A stretch of DNA of 64,000 nucleotides from Spirochaetales bacterium. Its GTDB lineage: Bacteria; Spirochaetota; Spirochaetia; UBA9216. Location of the stretch: contig JAEKNX010000005.1 in assembly GCA_016839055.1 (NCBI GenBank), forward strand, positions 266,877-330,876, in the 5' to 3' direction. Positions within the stretch are counted from its first letter, which is position 1; each line of letters opens with the position of its first letter. Both the position numbers and the translations under genes were made by a program. Below the pieces are notes generated by a model. It ran no database searches and was not told the origin of the DNA. It saw nothing but the letters and a program-made list of their open reading frames with translations. Of the stretch, positions 34,962-44,887 are shown one piece after another.

Positions 34962-35708
34962 ATGTCTGGCCACAGTAAATGGGCTTCTATTAAACATAAA
35001 AAAGGCGCTATCGACGCAAAGCGCGGAAAAATTTTCACTAAAATTATAAAAGAAATAACGGTAGCCGCAAGAATGGGCGGCGGAGATGTAGAAGCAAACC
35101 CCAGACTCAGGACGATTGTTCTCAAGGCAAAAGACGCCAATATGCCCAAAGATAACATTGAGCGGGCTATTAAGAAGGGAACCGGAGACCTTGACGGGGT
35201 CAGCTATACTGAAGGAATGTATGAAGGATACGGTTCCGGCGGAGTAGCCATACTCGTTGAGACCCTGACCGACAACAAAAACCGAACCGCGGCTGATGTC
35301 AGAAGTATCTTTGCGAAGGCAGGCGGAAATCTCGGTGAAACCGGCTGTGTTTCCTATATGTTCGCGAGAAAAGGTATTATTACCTTCAGTGCCGAGACTT
35401 GTGATGAAGATAAGATTTTCAACGCCGCTCTTGAAGCAGGCGCGGAGGATGTTTCAAATGATGATGGTACGATTGAAGTCATAACCGAACCCGATGACTT
35501 CGAATCTGTCCTCAATGCCCTTGAGGCAGCAGGATTTACTCGTGAGATGGCTGAAATTTCGATGATAGCCGATCAGAGGCTGACCCTCGACGATGAGAAA
35601 ACCCGAAAAGTTCTCAGACTTATCGATAAACTCGAAGACAATGATGACGTTCAGAATGTTTATTCCAATATGGATGTTCCCGACGATTTTGATCATGAAG
35701 CTGAATAA
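34962..35708 (+). CDS. yebC: YebC/PmpR-family regulatory protein
   Basis: The 248-aa protein has the family opening [25 protein letters not shown], then [42 protein letters not shown] and [30 protein letters not shown]. Some members act on transcription, others on translation of proline stretches. It is followed by ruvC with a one-base overlap, a common neighbourhood. Confidence 0.95.
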   Translation: MSGHSKWASIKHKKGAIDAKRGKIFTKIIKEITVAARMGGGDVEANPRLRTIVLKAKDANMPKDNIERAIKKGTGDLDGVSYTEGMYEGYGSGGVAILVETLTDNKNRTAADVRSIFAKAGGNLGETGCVSYMFARKGIITFSAETCDEDKIFNAALEAGAEDVSNDDGTIEVITEPDDFESVLNALEAAGFTREMAEISMIADQRLTLDDEKTRKVLRLIDKLEDNDDVQNVYSNMDVPDDFDHEAE

Positions 35709-36211
35709 TGATTCGTGTGCTGGGATTTGATCCCGGACTCGCAAATACCGGCTGGGGTATTATAGACGCCGATACAAGCAGGCTTGTTCCTGTTGCATAC
35801 GGCAGTATTTCGACTCCGGCCGGACTTCCTTCCGGCGAAAGACTGAATATGATTTATGAAAAATCGGTAGAACTCATAAAGAAATTCAACCCCAGGCTGG
35901 CCGGCATTGAGAATCTTTTCTTTGCGAAAAATGTAACAAGTGCCCTGCCTGTAGCACAGGCAAAGGGGGTTCTGCTATTATCCCTGTATAGAAACGGGAT
36001 TGAAGCCAATGAATATACGCCGATGCAGATTAAACAGAACATAACCGGCAACGGCCGGGCAGACAAGAATCAGGTACAGGAACTCATTAAGCTTCTGCTC
36101 GGACTTAAGGAAATACCCAAACCCGACCATGCAGCAGACGCCCTGGGCGCCGCCGTCTGCTGTTATAATAGTCACATAATCCAGGAGAGGGGGGTGCGCC
36201 AGAGTGTTTAA
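35708..36211 (+). CDS. ruvC: Holliday junction resolvase RuvC
   Basis: The 167-aa protein has the RNase-H-like acidic residues in GFDPGLANTGW, IENLFFAKN and DHAADALGAAVC. It also has GNGRADKNQVQ. It cuts Holliday junctions in recombination repair. It overlaps ruvA by 8 bases. Confidence 0.95.
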   Translation: MIRVLGFDPGLANTGWGIIDADTSRLVPVAYGSISTPAGLPSGERLNMIYEKSVELIKKFNPRLAGIENLFFAKNVTSALPVAQAKGVLLLSLYRNGIEANEYTPMQIKQNITGNGRADKNQVQELIKLLLGLKEIPKPDHAADALGAAVCCYNSHIIQERGVRQSV

Positions 36212-36794
36212 CAGTCTTTACGGTACGATTACTCATAAGGATGATCAGAAAGTTTTTCTCGATCTGAACGGTATTGAGTGGCAGATTTTAATGCCTTATA
36301 TGTCGATTATGAAACTTCCGTCATCAGGAGAGCAGGCCAGAGTTTACACCTATCTTCAGCACAGCAAAGATTTGATGCAGCTCTTCGGCTTCTCTTCTCC
36401 GCGAGAGAGAATTCTTTTTCTCGATCTGCTGAAGGTCGGCGGAATTGGCCCTAAACAGGCCATAAAGATTCTCTCAGGCATCGAAGTTGATAACTTTATA
36501 AAACAGCTCGATGACAATGATCTCGACGCCCTGACACGGCTGCCGGGGCTGGGGAAGAAGACAGCTCAGAAGATAATCCTGACTCTGCGGGGAAAACTCA
36601 GCTTTGATGATCAACTCTCAGAGAAGGGAGCGGACAGTGATATTGTTAACGCCCTCGTTGATATGGGTTTTGACCGAAAGGCATCAGAAGCCGCGGTTAG
36701 AAAGGCAACCGAAGAGGCCGATCTTCAGAAGGTCCCGGATGAAGAGAAAGAGAAGATGATATTCAGACGTTCCATTATTCTTCTCTCAGGCTGA
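36204..36794 (+). CDS. ruvA: Holliday junction branch migration protein RuvA
   Basis: The 196-aa protein has an OB domain, two helix-hairpin-helix motifs ([19 protein letters not shown] and [19 protein letters not shown]) and the C-terminal domain III ([20 protein letters not shown]) that contacts RuvB. Its start codon is GTG inside ruvC. Confidence 0.95.
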   Translation: MFNSLYGTITHKDDQKVFLDLNGIEWQILMPYMSIMKLPSSGEQARVYTYLQHSKDLMQLFGFSSPRERILFLDLLKVGGIGPKQAIKILSGIEVDNFIKQLDDNDLDALTRLPGLGKKTAQKIILTLRGKLSFDDQLSEKGADSDIVNALVDMGFDRKASEAAVRKATEEADLQKVPDEEKEKMIFRRSIILLSG

Positions 36795-36807
36795 TAGGAG
36801 AACCCTC

Positions 36808-37902
36808 ATGAACGATAACTTACAGGACGACAATGACAGTCTCTCGCCAGTGCTGACCGGTGAATATGATCTCCAGAGAGACGGGAAGGAAAACCCTCTG
36901 CGCCCAAAAAACCTCTGTGATTTCCAGGGGCAGGACGGGATAAAGGACAATCTCTCCATTTTCATCAAGGCTGCGAACGATAGGGAAGAGAGTCTCGACC
37001 ATGTATTTCTCTGCGGTCCTCCGGGGCTCGGCAAGACTACTCTTGCCGGTATTATCGCAAATGAGCTGAAAACCGAGCTTAAGGTGACCAGCGCTCCGGC
37101 CATTGAAAAACCTAAAGACCTTGCCGGAATTCTGACCAGTATAACCGAACGCTCGGTTTTTTTTATAGATGAAATCCACCGGCTGAAACCGGCTATCGAG
37201 GAAATGCTCTATGTTGCCATGGAAGACTACGAGATGGACTGGATAATCGGCCAGGGCCCGTCGGCGCGCAGTATCAGGATTCCTATTCCTCCATTTACGC
37301 TCATCGGCGCCACCACAAAGGCCGGACAGGTTGCATCTCCGCTCTACAGTAGATTCGGAATATCCTGCCGCATGGAGTTTTATCAGAAAAAGGACATAAT
37401 GAGTATTATCAGCCGCTCGTCAGGCATTCTTAATATCGAGATTGATGACGATGCCGTCGAACTGCTCTCCGAATGCTCACGCGGCACACCAAGGGTTGCC
37501 AACCGGCTTCTTAGGCGGATGCGTGACTTTGCCCAGGTTGAAAACAGCCGCATAATTACCCGCAATATAGTCGAAGGCGGCCTTCGTAGGCTCGATATAG
37601 ACTCTCTGGGCCTGGAACGGCAGGACCGGATCATCCTCAGGCTCATTATAGAACGGTATAACGGCGGCCCTGTCGGCGCCGAGACACTGGCAATATCGGC
37701 CGGAGAGGCCGTCGAATCGCTCGAAGATTTTTACGAACCCTATCTTATCCAGCAGGGTTTTTTGAAACGGACTTCCAGGGGACGGATGGTAACCGAACTT
37801 GCCTACACCCACCTCGGCCTGGATCCGGCAGACTTTATCTCTAATCCGCAGAATGATAGAGGCGGAAAGGACTCCAATGAAAACCAGTCACTTCTCTTTT
37901 GA
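36808..37902 (+). CDS. ruvB: Holliday junction branch migration ATPase RuvB
   Basis: The 364-aa protein has Walker [19 protein letters not shown], Walker B FIDEIHRL, sensor GATTKAG and the C-terminal winged helix ([19 protein letters not shown]). An N-terminal stretch of about 25 residues precedes the [11 protein letters not shown] core. The end overlaps queA by 26 bases. Confidence 0.95.
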   Translation: MNDNLQDDNDSLSPVLTGEYDLQRDGKENPLRPKNLCDFQGQDGIKDNLSIFIKAANDREESLDHVFLCGPPGLGKTTLAGIIANELKTELKVTSAPAIEKPKDLAGILTSITERSVFFIDEIHRLKPAIEEMLYVAMEDYEMDWIIGQGPSARSIRIPIPPFTLIGATTKAGQVASPLYSRFGISCRMEFYQKKDIMSIISRSSGILNIEIDDDAVELLSECSRGTPRVANRLLRRMRDFAQVENSRIITRNIVEGGLRRLDIDSLGLERQDRIILRLIIERYNGGPVGAETLAISAGEAVESLEDFYEPYLIQQGFLKRTSRGRMVTELAYTHLGLDPADFISNPQNDRGGKDSNENQSLLF

Positions 37903-38917
37903 TCTTCCCGAAGAACTTATAGCGCAGTTTCCATCAGATAAACGCGGCGAATCACGGCTTTTAAAACTCGACAGGAAGAGCGGGGAATTATCCCATCACA
38001 TGATCTCGGATATCACCGGATTAATTCCGGAAGATACGCTGATAGTATTTAACAACTCAAAAGTCCGAAAAGCCCGGCTGATGGCAAGGTCTGAAACCGG
38101 AGGACTTGTCGAATTTCTTCTCCTTAGGCCCCTTCCCGATGAGTCAGGCTTCGCCTTCGAATGGCTTGCCATGGTATCCAAGGCAAAAAAACAGCGGCCC
38201 GGGAAGAAATACAGCTTCCCTGCCGGCATGGAAGGACAGATCATCAAGATAGCCGATGGGGGCCGCGTGGTGCGGTTCTCAAGCCCTGTAGACGATGATT
38301 GGCTCGATGTTCATGGTCATATTCCGCTGCCGCCCTACATTAAGCGTGAGGACGAGTTCTCGGACGCCGAGCGCTATCAGACAATCTTCTCCGAGAACCC
38401 CGGATCTATTGCGGCGCCGACCGCGGGGCTGCATTTTACCAAGGACATCCTCGCCTCGATAGAGGCAAAGGGCATTGATACGGTCTTCATCAGCCTGCAT
38501 GTAGGCCGGGGTACCTTTCTTCCGGTGAGAACCGAAAATATCCTGGATCATAAAATGCATTCGGAGGATTATGAAATCTCGGCGACGACAGCAGGGAAGA
38601 TAAACCAGGCGGCAGCCGATGGTAAGAAAATTCTGGCTGTCGGAACCACATCGGTCAGGACCCTGGAATCCGAAGCCGTCCGAACCGGCGGCAAACGGGT
38701 TGAAGAGGGAATACGAAGTACAGATATTTTCATATATCCGGGTTATGAGTTTAAACTTGTCAATCATATGCTCACTAACTTTCATACCCCCGAGTCATCC
38801 TTATTAATGCTGGTTTCTGCCTTTGCCGGCAAGCAGACCATAGACAAGGCATACAGAGAGGCAATTGAACAGAGGTATCGTTTTTATTCTTACGGAGACG
38901 CAATGCTTATTTTATAA
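37877..38917 (+). CDS. queA: tRNA queuosine biosynthesis protein QueA
   Basis: The preferred start at 37877 ([17 protein letters not shown]) gives 346 residues and has GGAAAGGA upstream. The frame is open further back into ruvB. Motifs include [22 protein letters not shown] [24 protein letters not shown], the EDY box and [18 protein letters not shown]. It transfers ribose from SAM to preQ1-tRNA. It is the last gene of the yebC-ruv cluster. Confidence 0.94.
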   Translation: MKTSHFSFDLPEELIAQFPSDKRGESRLLKLDRKSGELSHHMISDITGLIPEDTLIVFNNSKVRKARLMARSETGGLVEFLLLRPLPDESGFAFEWLAMVSKAKKQRPGKKYSFPAGMEGQIIKIADGGRVVRFSSPVDDDWLDVHGHIPLPPYIKREDEFSDAERYQTIFSENPGSIAAPTAGLHFTKDILASIEAKGIDTVFISLHVGRGTFLPVRTENILDHKMHSEDYEISATTAGKINQAAADGKKILAVGTTSVRTLESEAVRTGGKRVEEGIRSTDIFIYPGYEFKLVNHMLTNFHTPESSLLMLVSAFAGKQTIDKAYREAIEQRYRFYSYGDAMLIL

Positions 38918-38918
38918 G

Positions 38919-38970
38919 CATATGAGGATGGAAATTGAATAATTTCTATTTTTTGAAATTTCCTCATATG
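38919..38970. other. Inverted repeat between queA and trkA
   Basis: CATATGAGGA (38919-38928) and TCCTCATATG (38961-38970) are perfect reverse complements around about 32 AT-rich bases. There is no T-run, so it may be an operator or an mRNA hairpin. Confidence 0.45.
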
Positions 38971-39011
38971 ACTTGAATTATTTTTCAGCTGACGTTAAGA
39001 TCGGAGTTCTT

Positions 39012-40358
39012 ATGAAAATTATAATACTAGGAGCGGGCAACCGCGGCTTTCAGATTGCGAGACATCTTATAGAAGAGAAGAAGGACGTAGTACTCATAGA
39101 GTCCGATCCAAAAAAAGCTTCCTACGCTTCATCCAAGCTGGACTGTCTTGTCATCAACGGTTCAGGTACATCTATAGAAAAGCTGCGCGAGGCAGGCATC
39201 GAAGATGCCGACATGTTCATCAGCATGACTGACTCCGATGAGGTCAACATGGTAGCCTGCGGACTGGTCTCAAGTGAATTCAACGTGCCTCATAAGATAG
39301 CCAGTATAAGGAATTTGACTTACATCGGATCCCATGGGTTTTCAGGATCAATTCTTGGAATCGACTATATCGTAAACCCGGAAGCCGAGGCGGCAAGGGC
39401 TATTTATGAAGTTGTGGATAAGGGCGTGTTCAGCGACATGATTTCTTTTCAGAAATCAGATCTGCTGCTTAACAACGTTCATGTAACTTCAAACTCCTCG
39501 TTTCTTAATAAGGATATAAAGACTATTCGTAAGGTCATAGGCGGTAACTTCCTCGTGGCGGCAATCCACCGGAAGGATAAGCTTATTGTTCCTTCAGGCG
39601 ATACTGTTGTAAAAGAGGATGATACTCTCTCCATAGTGACTGAGGAGGGCGGACTCGAGAAAGTTTTCAATGCCCTCGGCAAGAAGAAGAAAAAACTCAA
39701 GAAGATCCTCTTTGTCGGCGGCAGCAAGACGGCTAACTTTCTCCTGAAAAATTTCTCTTTATCCGACAGGCGTTCTTTTGCGCTGGTTGATCAGGATGGG
39801 GAGGTATGCAAAAACTTCGCGGAACAGTTCCCTGAAATTCTGATAATAAAGGCCGATGTAACCGACGAGACCCTCTATGAGGATGAAGATATAGCCAGTT
39901 ATGATCTGATCATAACCCTCACAGGTAATGATGAGCTTAATATTCTCACCGCTATCTACGCGAAAAAGATCGGTATTGATAAGGGGATGGCCCTCATTAA
40001 ACACAATAATAACTACCTCCGGCTTGCCCCTCATCTTGATATTGACTCGGTAATCGCGGTAAGCAGCTCTACTGTCAACTCGACACTCAGGTATATAAGG
40101 GGTGAAAATTTCACGAGTGTTCACTCACTCTTTGAAGGAAAGCTTGAGGTCTTCGAGTTTATAATAAAGAGCGACACGCCGGTTTTCAACAAGAAGATCA
40201 AAGATATAAATCTCCGGACCAAGGGACTGATAGCAGGAATTACCAGGGATGGAAAAAATCTCATTCCGTCGGGTGAAAATATTCTTAAAGAGGGTGATGT
40301 TATCCTCGTTACCGTCGAACGCAGTCATATAGACTATGTTCAGAAGCTGTTTCAGTAA
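39012..40358 (+). CDS. trkA: Trk potassium uptake regulatory subunit TrkA
   Basis: The start at 39012 gives 448 residues. The protein has two RCK modules: IIILGAGNRGFQIARHLIEE with VIESDP-like nucleotide binding, then RCK-C (VPSGDTVVKEDDTLSIVT), a second ILFVGGSKTANFLLK with LVDQDGEVC, and a closing RCK-C. It binds NAD(H) or ATP and gates TrkH. It is 15 bases upstream of trkH. Confidence 0.94.
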   Translation: MKIIILGAGNRGFQIARHLIEEKKDVVLIESDPKKASYASSKLDCLVINGSGTSIEKLREAGIEDADMFISMTDSDEVNMVACGLVSSEFNVPHKIASIRNLTYIGSHGFSGSILGIDYIVNPEAEAARAIYEVVDKGVFSDMISFQKSDLLLNNVHVTSNSSFLNKDIKTIRKVIGGNFLVAAIHRKDKLIVPSGDTVVKEDDTLSIVTEEGGLEKVFNALGKKKKKLKKILFVGGSKTANFLLKNFSLSDRRSFALVDQDGEVCKNFAEQFPEILIIKADVTDETLYEDEDIASYDLIITLTGNDELNILTAIYAKKIGIDKGMALIKHNNNYLRLAPHLDIDSVIAVSSSTVNSTLRYIRGENFTSVHSLFEGKLEVFEFIIKSDTPVFNKKIKDINLRTKGLIAGITRDGKNLIPSGENILKEGDVILVTVERSHIDYVQKLFQ

Positions 40359-40373
40359 ACAGGGAGAGTTAAA

Positions 40374-41828
40374 TTGAATCCTTTTTATATACTTAGACTC
40401 ACATCTGTCATTCAGATTGTAGTTTCAGCCTTTATGATTATTCCTGCCGGGATAGCAGCATATTACGGAGAGACAGTTGAGTTCTACTCATTTCTCGGCA
40501 CAATTTTTCTAATCTGGATATTCGCCGCCTTCTATATATATTTCACAAGGAAGGCGCCGAACCGGGTTCTCTCGTCCAGGGACGGATTTTTCTTTGTTAC
40601 ATCAAGCTGGATATTAGCGGCAGGTTTCGGCGCGCTTCCGGTTTACTTCAGCGGCGCAATTCCGTCATACACCGATGCGTATTTTGAGATAATGTCAGGC
40701 TTTACAACAACGGGGGCTTCAATCCTAACAAATATTGAGGCGCTGCCGCGAAGCATGCTCTTTTGGCGTTCACTCACACACTGGCTAGGCGGTATGGGAA
40801 TTGTCGTGCTGGTAGTTGCCCTGATACCTCTTCTGGGAGTAGGCGGCACAAAACTCGTCGGGGCCGAATCTCCCGGGCCGTCGGTTGATAAATTTACCCC
40901 TAAAATCAGGAATAACGCATTAATCCTCTGGATTATCTATCTTGGACTCTCGGTCCTCGAGACAATTCTGCTTATGATAGGCGGCATGGATCTCTTCGAT
41001 GCCTCTACCCATACCTTCGGAACCATGGCAACCGGCGGATTCTCTCCAAAGGCCGCAAGCGTCGGTCACTACAACAGCGCCTACATTGACGCGATAATAA
41101 CCATCTTCATGGTCCTCGCGGGCTGTAACTTTGCGCTATATTTCAAAGCATTCAGGGGCAAGATAGGCGAGGTGATAAGGGACGGGGAATTTAAGGTCTA
41201 TATTGGATTGTTTCTGATAGTCTCGGTCTTGATAGCCGCTAACCTGTTTTTAAGCGGAGATTACGAGAGCCCGGGCAAGGCATTCAGATTCTCGTCATTC
41301 CAGACTGCCTCAATAATCACAACAACAGGTTACGCCACGGCCGACTTCGAGCTGTGGCCCAACTTTTCGAAGGTGCTTCTCTTCTTTCTCATGTTTATCG
41401 GAGGATGTTCGGGCTCGACCGGGGGCGGCATCAAGGTAATTCGAATTGTTACTATGGCCAAGGTTGCCATGAACAATATAAAGTACATGCTTCACCCGCG
41501 GGGAGTCTTCAACCTGAAGGTAGGGAAGAATACAATCAGGAAAGAAGTAGTCTATACAATATCAGGCTTTTTCGCCCTCTATATTTTCACCATTCTCGGC
41601 ACGACAATTATCGTATCCACCTGCGGTGCCGATATTGAGACCTCTCTTACCGCGGCTCTGGCGACAGTCGGGAATATCGGACCCGGATTCGGAAAAATTG
41701 GGCCGAGCGAGAATTATTTCTTCTTCCCGGCCTATGTTAAATGGTTTCTCTCGCTCGCCATGATGGCCGGAAGGCTTGAGCTTTTTACCGTATTCGCTCT
41801 GCTTACTCCCCAGTTCTGGAAAAAATAG
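40374..41828 (+). CDS. trkH: Trk-type potassium transporter TrkH
   Basis: The 484-aa membrane protein starts with TTG. The four selectivity-filter loops are visible as FTTTGASI, GTMATGGFS, TTTGYATADF and TVGNIGPGFGKIGP. The GGCSGSTGGGIKVIR loop is also typical. It imports K+, an early response to osmotic stress. It forms an operon with trkA. Confidence 0.94.
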   Translation: MNPFYILRLTSVIQIVVSAFMIIPAGIAAYYGETVEFYSFLGTIFLIWIFAAFYIYFTRKAPNRVLSSRDGFFFVTSSWILAAGFGALPVYFSGAIPSYTDAYFEIMSGFTTTGASILTNIEALPRSMLFWRSLTHWLGGMGIVVLVVALIPLLGVGGTKLVGAESPGPSVDKFTPKIRNNALILWIIYLGLSVLETILLMIGGMDLFDASTHTFGTMATGGFSPKAASVGHYNSAYIDAIITIFMVLAGCNFALYFKAFRGKIGEVIRDGEFKVYIGLFLIVSVLIAANLFLSGDYESPGKAFRFSSFQTASIITTTGYATADFELWPNFSKVLLFFLMFIGGCSGSTGGGIKVIRIVTMAKVAMNNIKYMLHPRGVFNLKVGKNTIRKEVVYTISGFFALYIFTILGTTIIVSTCGADIETSLTAALATVGNIGPGFGKIGPSENYFFFPAYVKWFLSLAMMAGRLELFTVFALLTPQFWKK

Positions 41829-41838
41829 CCGCTCTGCC

Positions 41839-42810
41839 TTAAAGCCGGGTCATTTTGTTATCTTTAATTATCTCCAGGATGTTTTCATAGCCGGCAAGTG
41901 CCCGGCCGCCTACTATTGAGAAGTCTTTCTGCACGGCTGCCGGAGTTGCGTCGATGAAGAAGATGTTCGCGCCGGCCTCAAGGGCCGCGGCATTTCCCGC
42001 AGGGTCCGCGAAACCAAGTTTCGAGCCCGCAGCCGGCTGGCCTGCTGTTATCTTAGTATCTTCGATTAGAAGACGGAATATTGAAATCACCTTCAGCGTC
42101 AGTTCAATGTCGCCCATCTTCGTTGTCTCGGCCATGGGGGTGCCCGGTGCGGGAATATAGGGAACAATGGGAATCCAGCTGGGGTTGAAGGTGAGAGTAT
42201 ACCTTATATCGTTTATTACGTCCTCGAGACTCTGGCCCCCGAGGCCAATTATTCCTCCGGTTGCAATAGTAAAACCCACTGATGAGGCCGTATTCAGGCA
42301 TTTGATTCTCTCATCGAAGTCTGATGAAGGCTTTATCTTCCTGAAAAGCTTTCTGTTTGAACTTTCAAATTTCAGGCAGAATTCACGGGCCCCGGCGTGG
42401 TAGAATTCCTTCATCTTATCATCCTCGAAAATCCCGGCGCCGATGGTAATATAAAAACCCTTGCCGGCCGCATAAGAAATTATTTTAGTAATATCTCCGG
42501 AATTATAACCGGCGTCTTCCCCGGAGATCAGGAGGATGCGCTTCACATCGATGCTCTCGAGGTAATCAACCCCTGTTTTAAGCTGCGCCAGGTCAAGCCT
42601 GAACCTGTTTACCCCGCTCTCTGATCTAAGTCCGCAGTAGAGGCAGTCATTCACGCAATAATTACTCAACGCGAGAATTCCGGTTAGAAACAGGCCTCTA
42701 CCGTAGACTCTTGTTCTAGCTTCTCGGGCCTTTTGCCCGTAGGTCTGTGAGAATTCGGCATAATCGAGCCTGAGAATATCACTGAGATTATCCAGTATTG
42801 TATTTTTCAT
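41839..42810 (-). CDS. hydE: [FeFe]-hydrogenase maturase HydE
   Basis: The 323-aa radical SAM protein has C-x3-C-x2-C in LSNYCVNDCLYCGLRSES, LISGEDAGYNSG and GGIIGLGGQSLEDV, and VPYIPAPGTPM. This matches HydE of H-cluster assembly (BioB-like fold). It supports an active HydA at 8.8-10.6 kb. The partners HydF and HydG are not in the window. It overlaps nadE by one base. Confidence 0.9.
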   Translation of the reverse strand: MKNTILDNLSDILRLDYAEFSQTYGQKAREARTRVYGRGLFLTGILALSNYCVNDCLYCGLRSESGVNRFRLDLAQLKTGVDYLESIDVKRILLISGEDAGYNSGDITKIISYAAGKGFYITIGAGIFEDDKMKEFYHAGAREFCLKFESSNRKLFRKIKPSSDFDERIKCLNTASSVGFTIATGGIIGLGGQSLEDVINDIRYTLTFNPSWIPIVPYIPAPGTPMAETTKMGDIELTLKVISIFRLLIEDTKITAGQPAAGSKLGFADPAGNAAALEAGANIFFIDATPAAVQKDFSIVGGRALAGYENILEIIKDNKMTRL

Positions 42811-44801
42811 CAGTCTTCGAGCTCCTCAAGCCAAAGCTGAACCGACGCGTCACTGGGCATCCGCCAGTCCGCCCTCGGCGACAGGGCTATTGTTCCGACC
42901 TTAGGCCCGTCGGGCACACAGGAGCGCTTGAACTGTTGACTGAAGAACCTGCGGTAGAAGAGGGCGAGCCATTTTTTTATTTCTTCCCGGCTGTACTTTG
43001 CCTGGCCGTCCTTTGTGAAAGCGGCCTGCGCGAGGAAGATTACCTTCCGGGGGGCGAAGCCGCATCTAACTATCTGGTACAGGAAGAAATCATGGAGTTC
43101 ATAGGGACCTATCTTGTCTTCGGTCTTCTGCGCGATATTTCCGTCGGCGTCGGGGGGGAGAAGTTCAGGGGAGATCGGCGTTGCGTTTATATCGGCGAGA
43201 ACAGCCGAAGTTTTCCTGTCGGCAATGTGAGTGATATAATATTCTACGAGAAACCTGACAAGGGTCTTTGGAACCCCCGTGTTGACCCCGTAGTTAGACA
43301 TATGATCCCCGTTGTAGGTGCTCCATCCCATTGCCTGCTCGGAGAGGTCTCCGGTTCCTATTACTATCCCGCCGAGTTTGTTGGCGATGTCCATCAATAT
43401 CTGGGTCCTCTCGCGTGCCTGGGTATTCTCATAGGTTATATCAGTTGTTACCCCGTCATGATCGATATCGGCAAAATGCTGCCTGCAGGCTTTTTTAATA
43501 TCTATACTCTTAATCTCCAGGCCGAGGGCCTCGCAGAGCTTTTTCGCGTTTCCTTTGGTTCTCTTTGTTGTTCCGAAACCCGGCATAGTTATGCAGTTGA
43601 TTCCTGAAGTCGGAAGCCCTAGTGACTTGAATGCCTCAAGGGCAACCAGGAGGGCCAGGGTTGAGTCGAGTCCTCCCGAGAGACCCAGGATTACATTGCT
43701 GCAGCCAATATGGCTGATTCGCGAGGCAAGGGCCGCGCTCTGAATTTTGAAAATCTCGCTGCACCGGGCCTCGCGTCCAAGGTCCGCCGCGGGAACAAAG
43801 GGCCTCGGGTCAACAGTTCGGCAGAGCTCCTCCGGCTTGAATACCTTTTTAGCACTCGAGGCCGCGGAAGCATCAGCCTCTAGTTCAACAAGCCTGTAAA
43901 TGCGTCCGGACGGAACCCGGGCAAGCTCAATTGAGGAGCATTCCGAGAAGGTCCGGTTGTTTATCCTCTCATGGCCAAGAAAGTCCGAGTCGACATCGGC
44001 AATTGTCATCGTCAGCTTCCTCGAAAAACGCTCACCCTCGGCAAGAATATGACCGTTCTCGGCAATAATCTGATGACCGCCGTAAACCGTGTCGGTGGTA
44101 GACTCGAAGGCTCCGGCCGAACAGTAGGCGTAGGCGCAGAGCTGCTGTCCCGAGAGCTTGGCTATAAGGCTGCGCCGGTATTCTGCTTTTCCGGCAAGCT
44201 CATTGCTCGCCGAAAGATTAAGAATAATATCCGCCCCCGCCAGGGCCATCCTGGCCGACGGAGGAATCGGGGCCCACATGTCCTCACAAAGCTCGATACC
44301 TATTGTTCCAATGCCGTTACCGGACTGGAAAAGCAGATCGGTTCCGAAGGGTATCTCAATTCCCGAGATGGAGATGCTGTCGGACAGGGTATCAATTCCC
44401 GAGGTGAACCACCTTGCCTCATAAAACTCATTATGATTGGGTATATAAGTCTTAGGAACCAGCCCGAGGATGCTGCCTTTATACAGGACGGCGGCGACGT
44501 TATACATCCTTCCGTCAAGAAAAACCGGCAGCCCCACGGTTATGATGGCCGGAAGGCCCGAAGTTTCCCCGGCACATCTTGCTAGCTGATCCAGTGCGGT
44601 ACGGTACAGGCTGCTCTGCTGAAAAAGATCGCCGCAGGTATAACCTGTAAACGACATCTCAGGAAAGATGATGATGTCGCATCCCTCATTATATGCTGTG
44701 AAGGCTTCTCTTATAATTATATTGGTGTTGCCGCGAACGTCTCCGAGCCTAAGCTCGGGGCTCACACAGCCTATTCTTGTATATCCGAATTCATTTTTCA
44801 T
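42810..44801 (-). CDS. nadE: Glutamine-dependent NAD+ synthetase
   Basis: The 663-aa protein has an N-terminal nitrilase-type amidohydrolase with Glu in FPEMSFTGYTCGDLF, Lys in GLVPKTYIPN and nucleophile Cys in IELCEDMWAP. The C-terminal NAD synthase domain has LGLSGGLDSTLALLVAL, PGFGTTKRTKGNAKKL, NTQARERTQILMDIAN and GTGDLSEQAMGW. It makes NAD+ using glutamine as the nitrogen donor. Long open frames on the opposite strand here are shadows. Confidence 0.95.
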   Translation of the reverse strand: MKNEFGYTRIGCVSPELRLGDVRGNTNIIIREAFTAYNEGCDIIIFPEMSFTGYTCGDLFQQSSLYRTALDQLARCAGETSGLPAIITVGLPVFLDGRMYNVAAVLYKGSILGLVPKTYIPNHNEFYEARWFTSGIDTLSDSISISGIEIPFGTDLLFQSGNGIGTIGIELCEDMWAPIPPSARMALAGADIILNLSASNELAGKAEYRRSLIAKLSGQQLCAYAYCSAGAFESTTDTVYGGHQIIAENGHILAEGERFSRKLTMTIADVDSDFLGHERINNRTFSECSSIELARVPSGRIYRLVELEADASAASSAKKVFKPEELCRTVDPRPFVPAADLGREARCSEIFKIQSAALASRISHIGCSNVILGLSGGLDSTLALLVALEAFKSLGLPTSGINCITMPGFGTTKRTKGNAKKLCEALGLEIKSIDIKKACRQHFADIDHDGVTTDITYENTQARERTQILMDIANKLGGIVIGTGDLSEQAMGWSTYNGDHMSNYGVNTGVPKTLVRFLVEYYITHIADRKTSAVLADINATPISPELLPPDADGNIAQKTEDKIGPYELHDFFLYQIVRCGFAPRKVIFLAQAAFTKDGQAKYSREEIKKWLALFYRRFFSQQFKRSCVPDGPKVGTIALSPRADWRMPSDASVQLWLEELED

Positions 44802-44887
44802 ACCGGAATTGTATCACAATGATGGCGGAAAGGTGTAGCAAGGATTGAAAAAATTCTTGTGTCTAGCCTTTAACTTTAGTGTATAGT

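Noticed and set aside
42798..44585. Long plus-strand open frames inside nadE
   Set aside because: Shadows of the strongly supported nadE on the minus strand; no domain or ribosome site.
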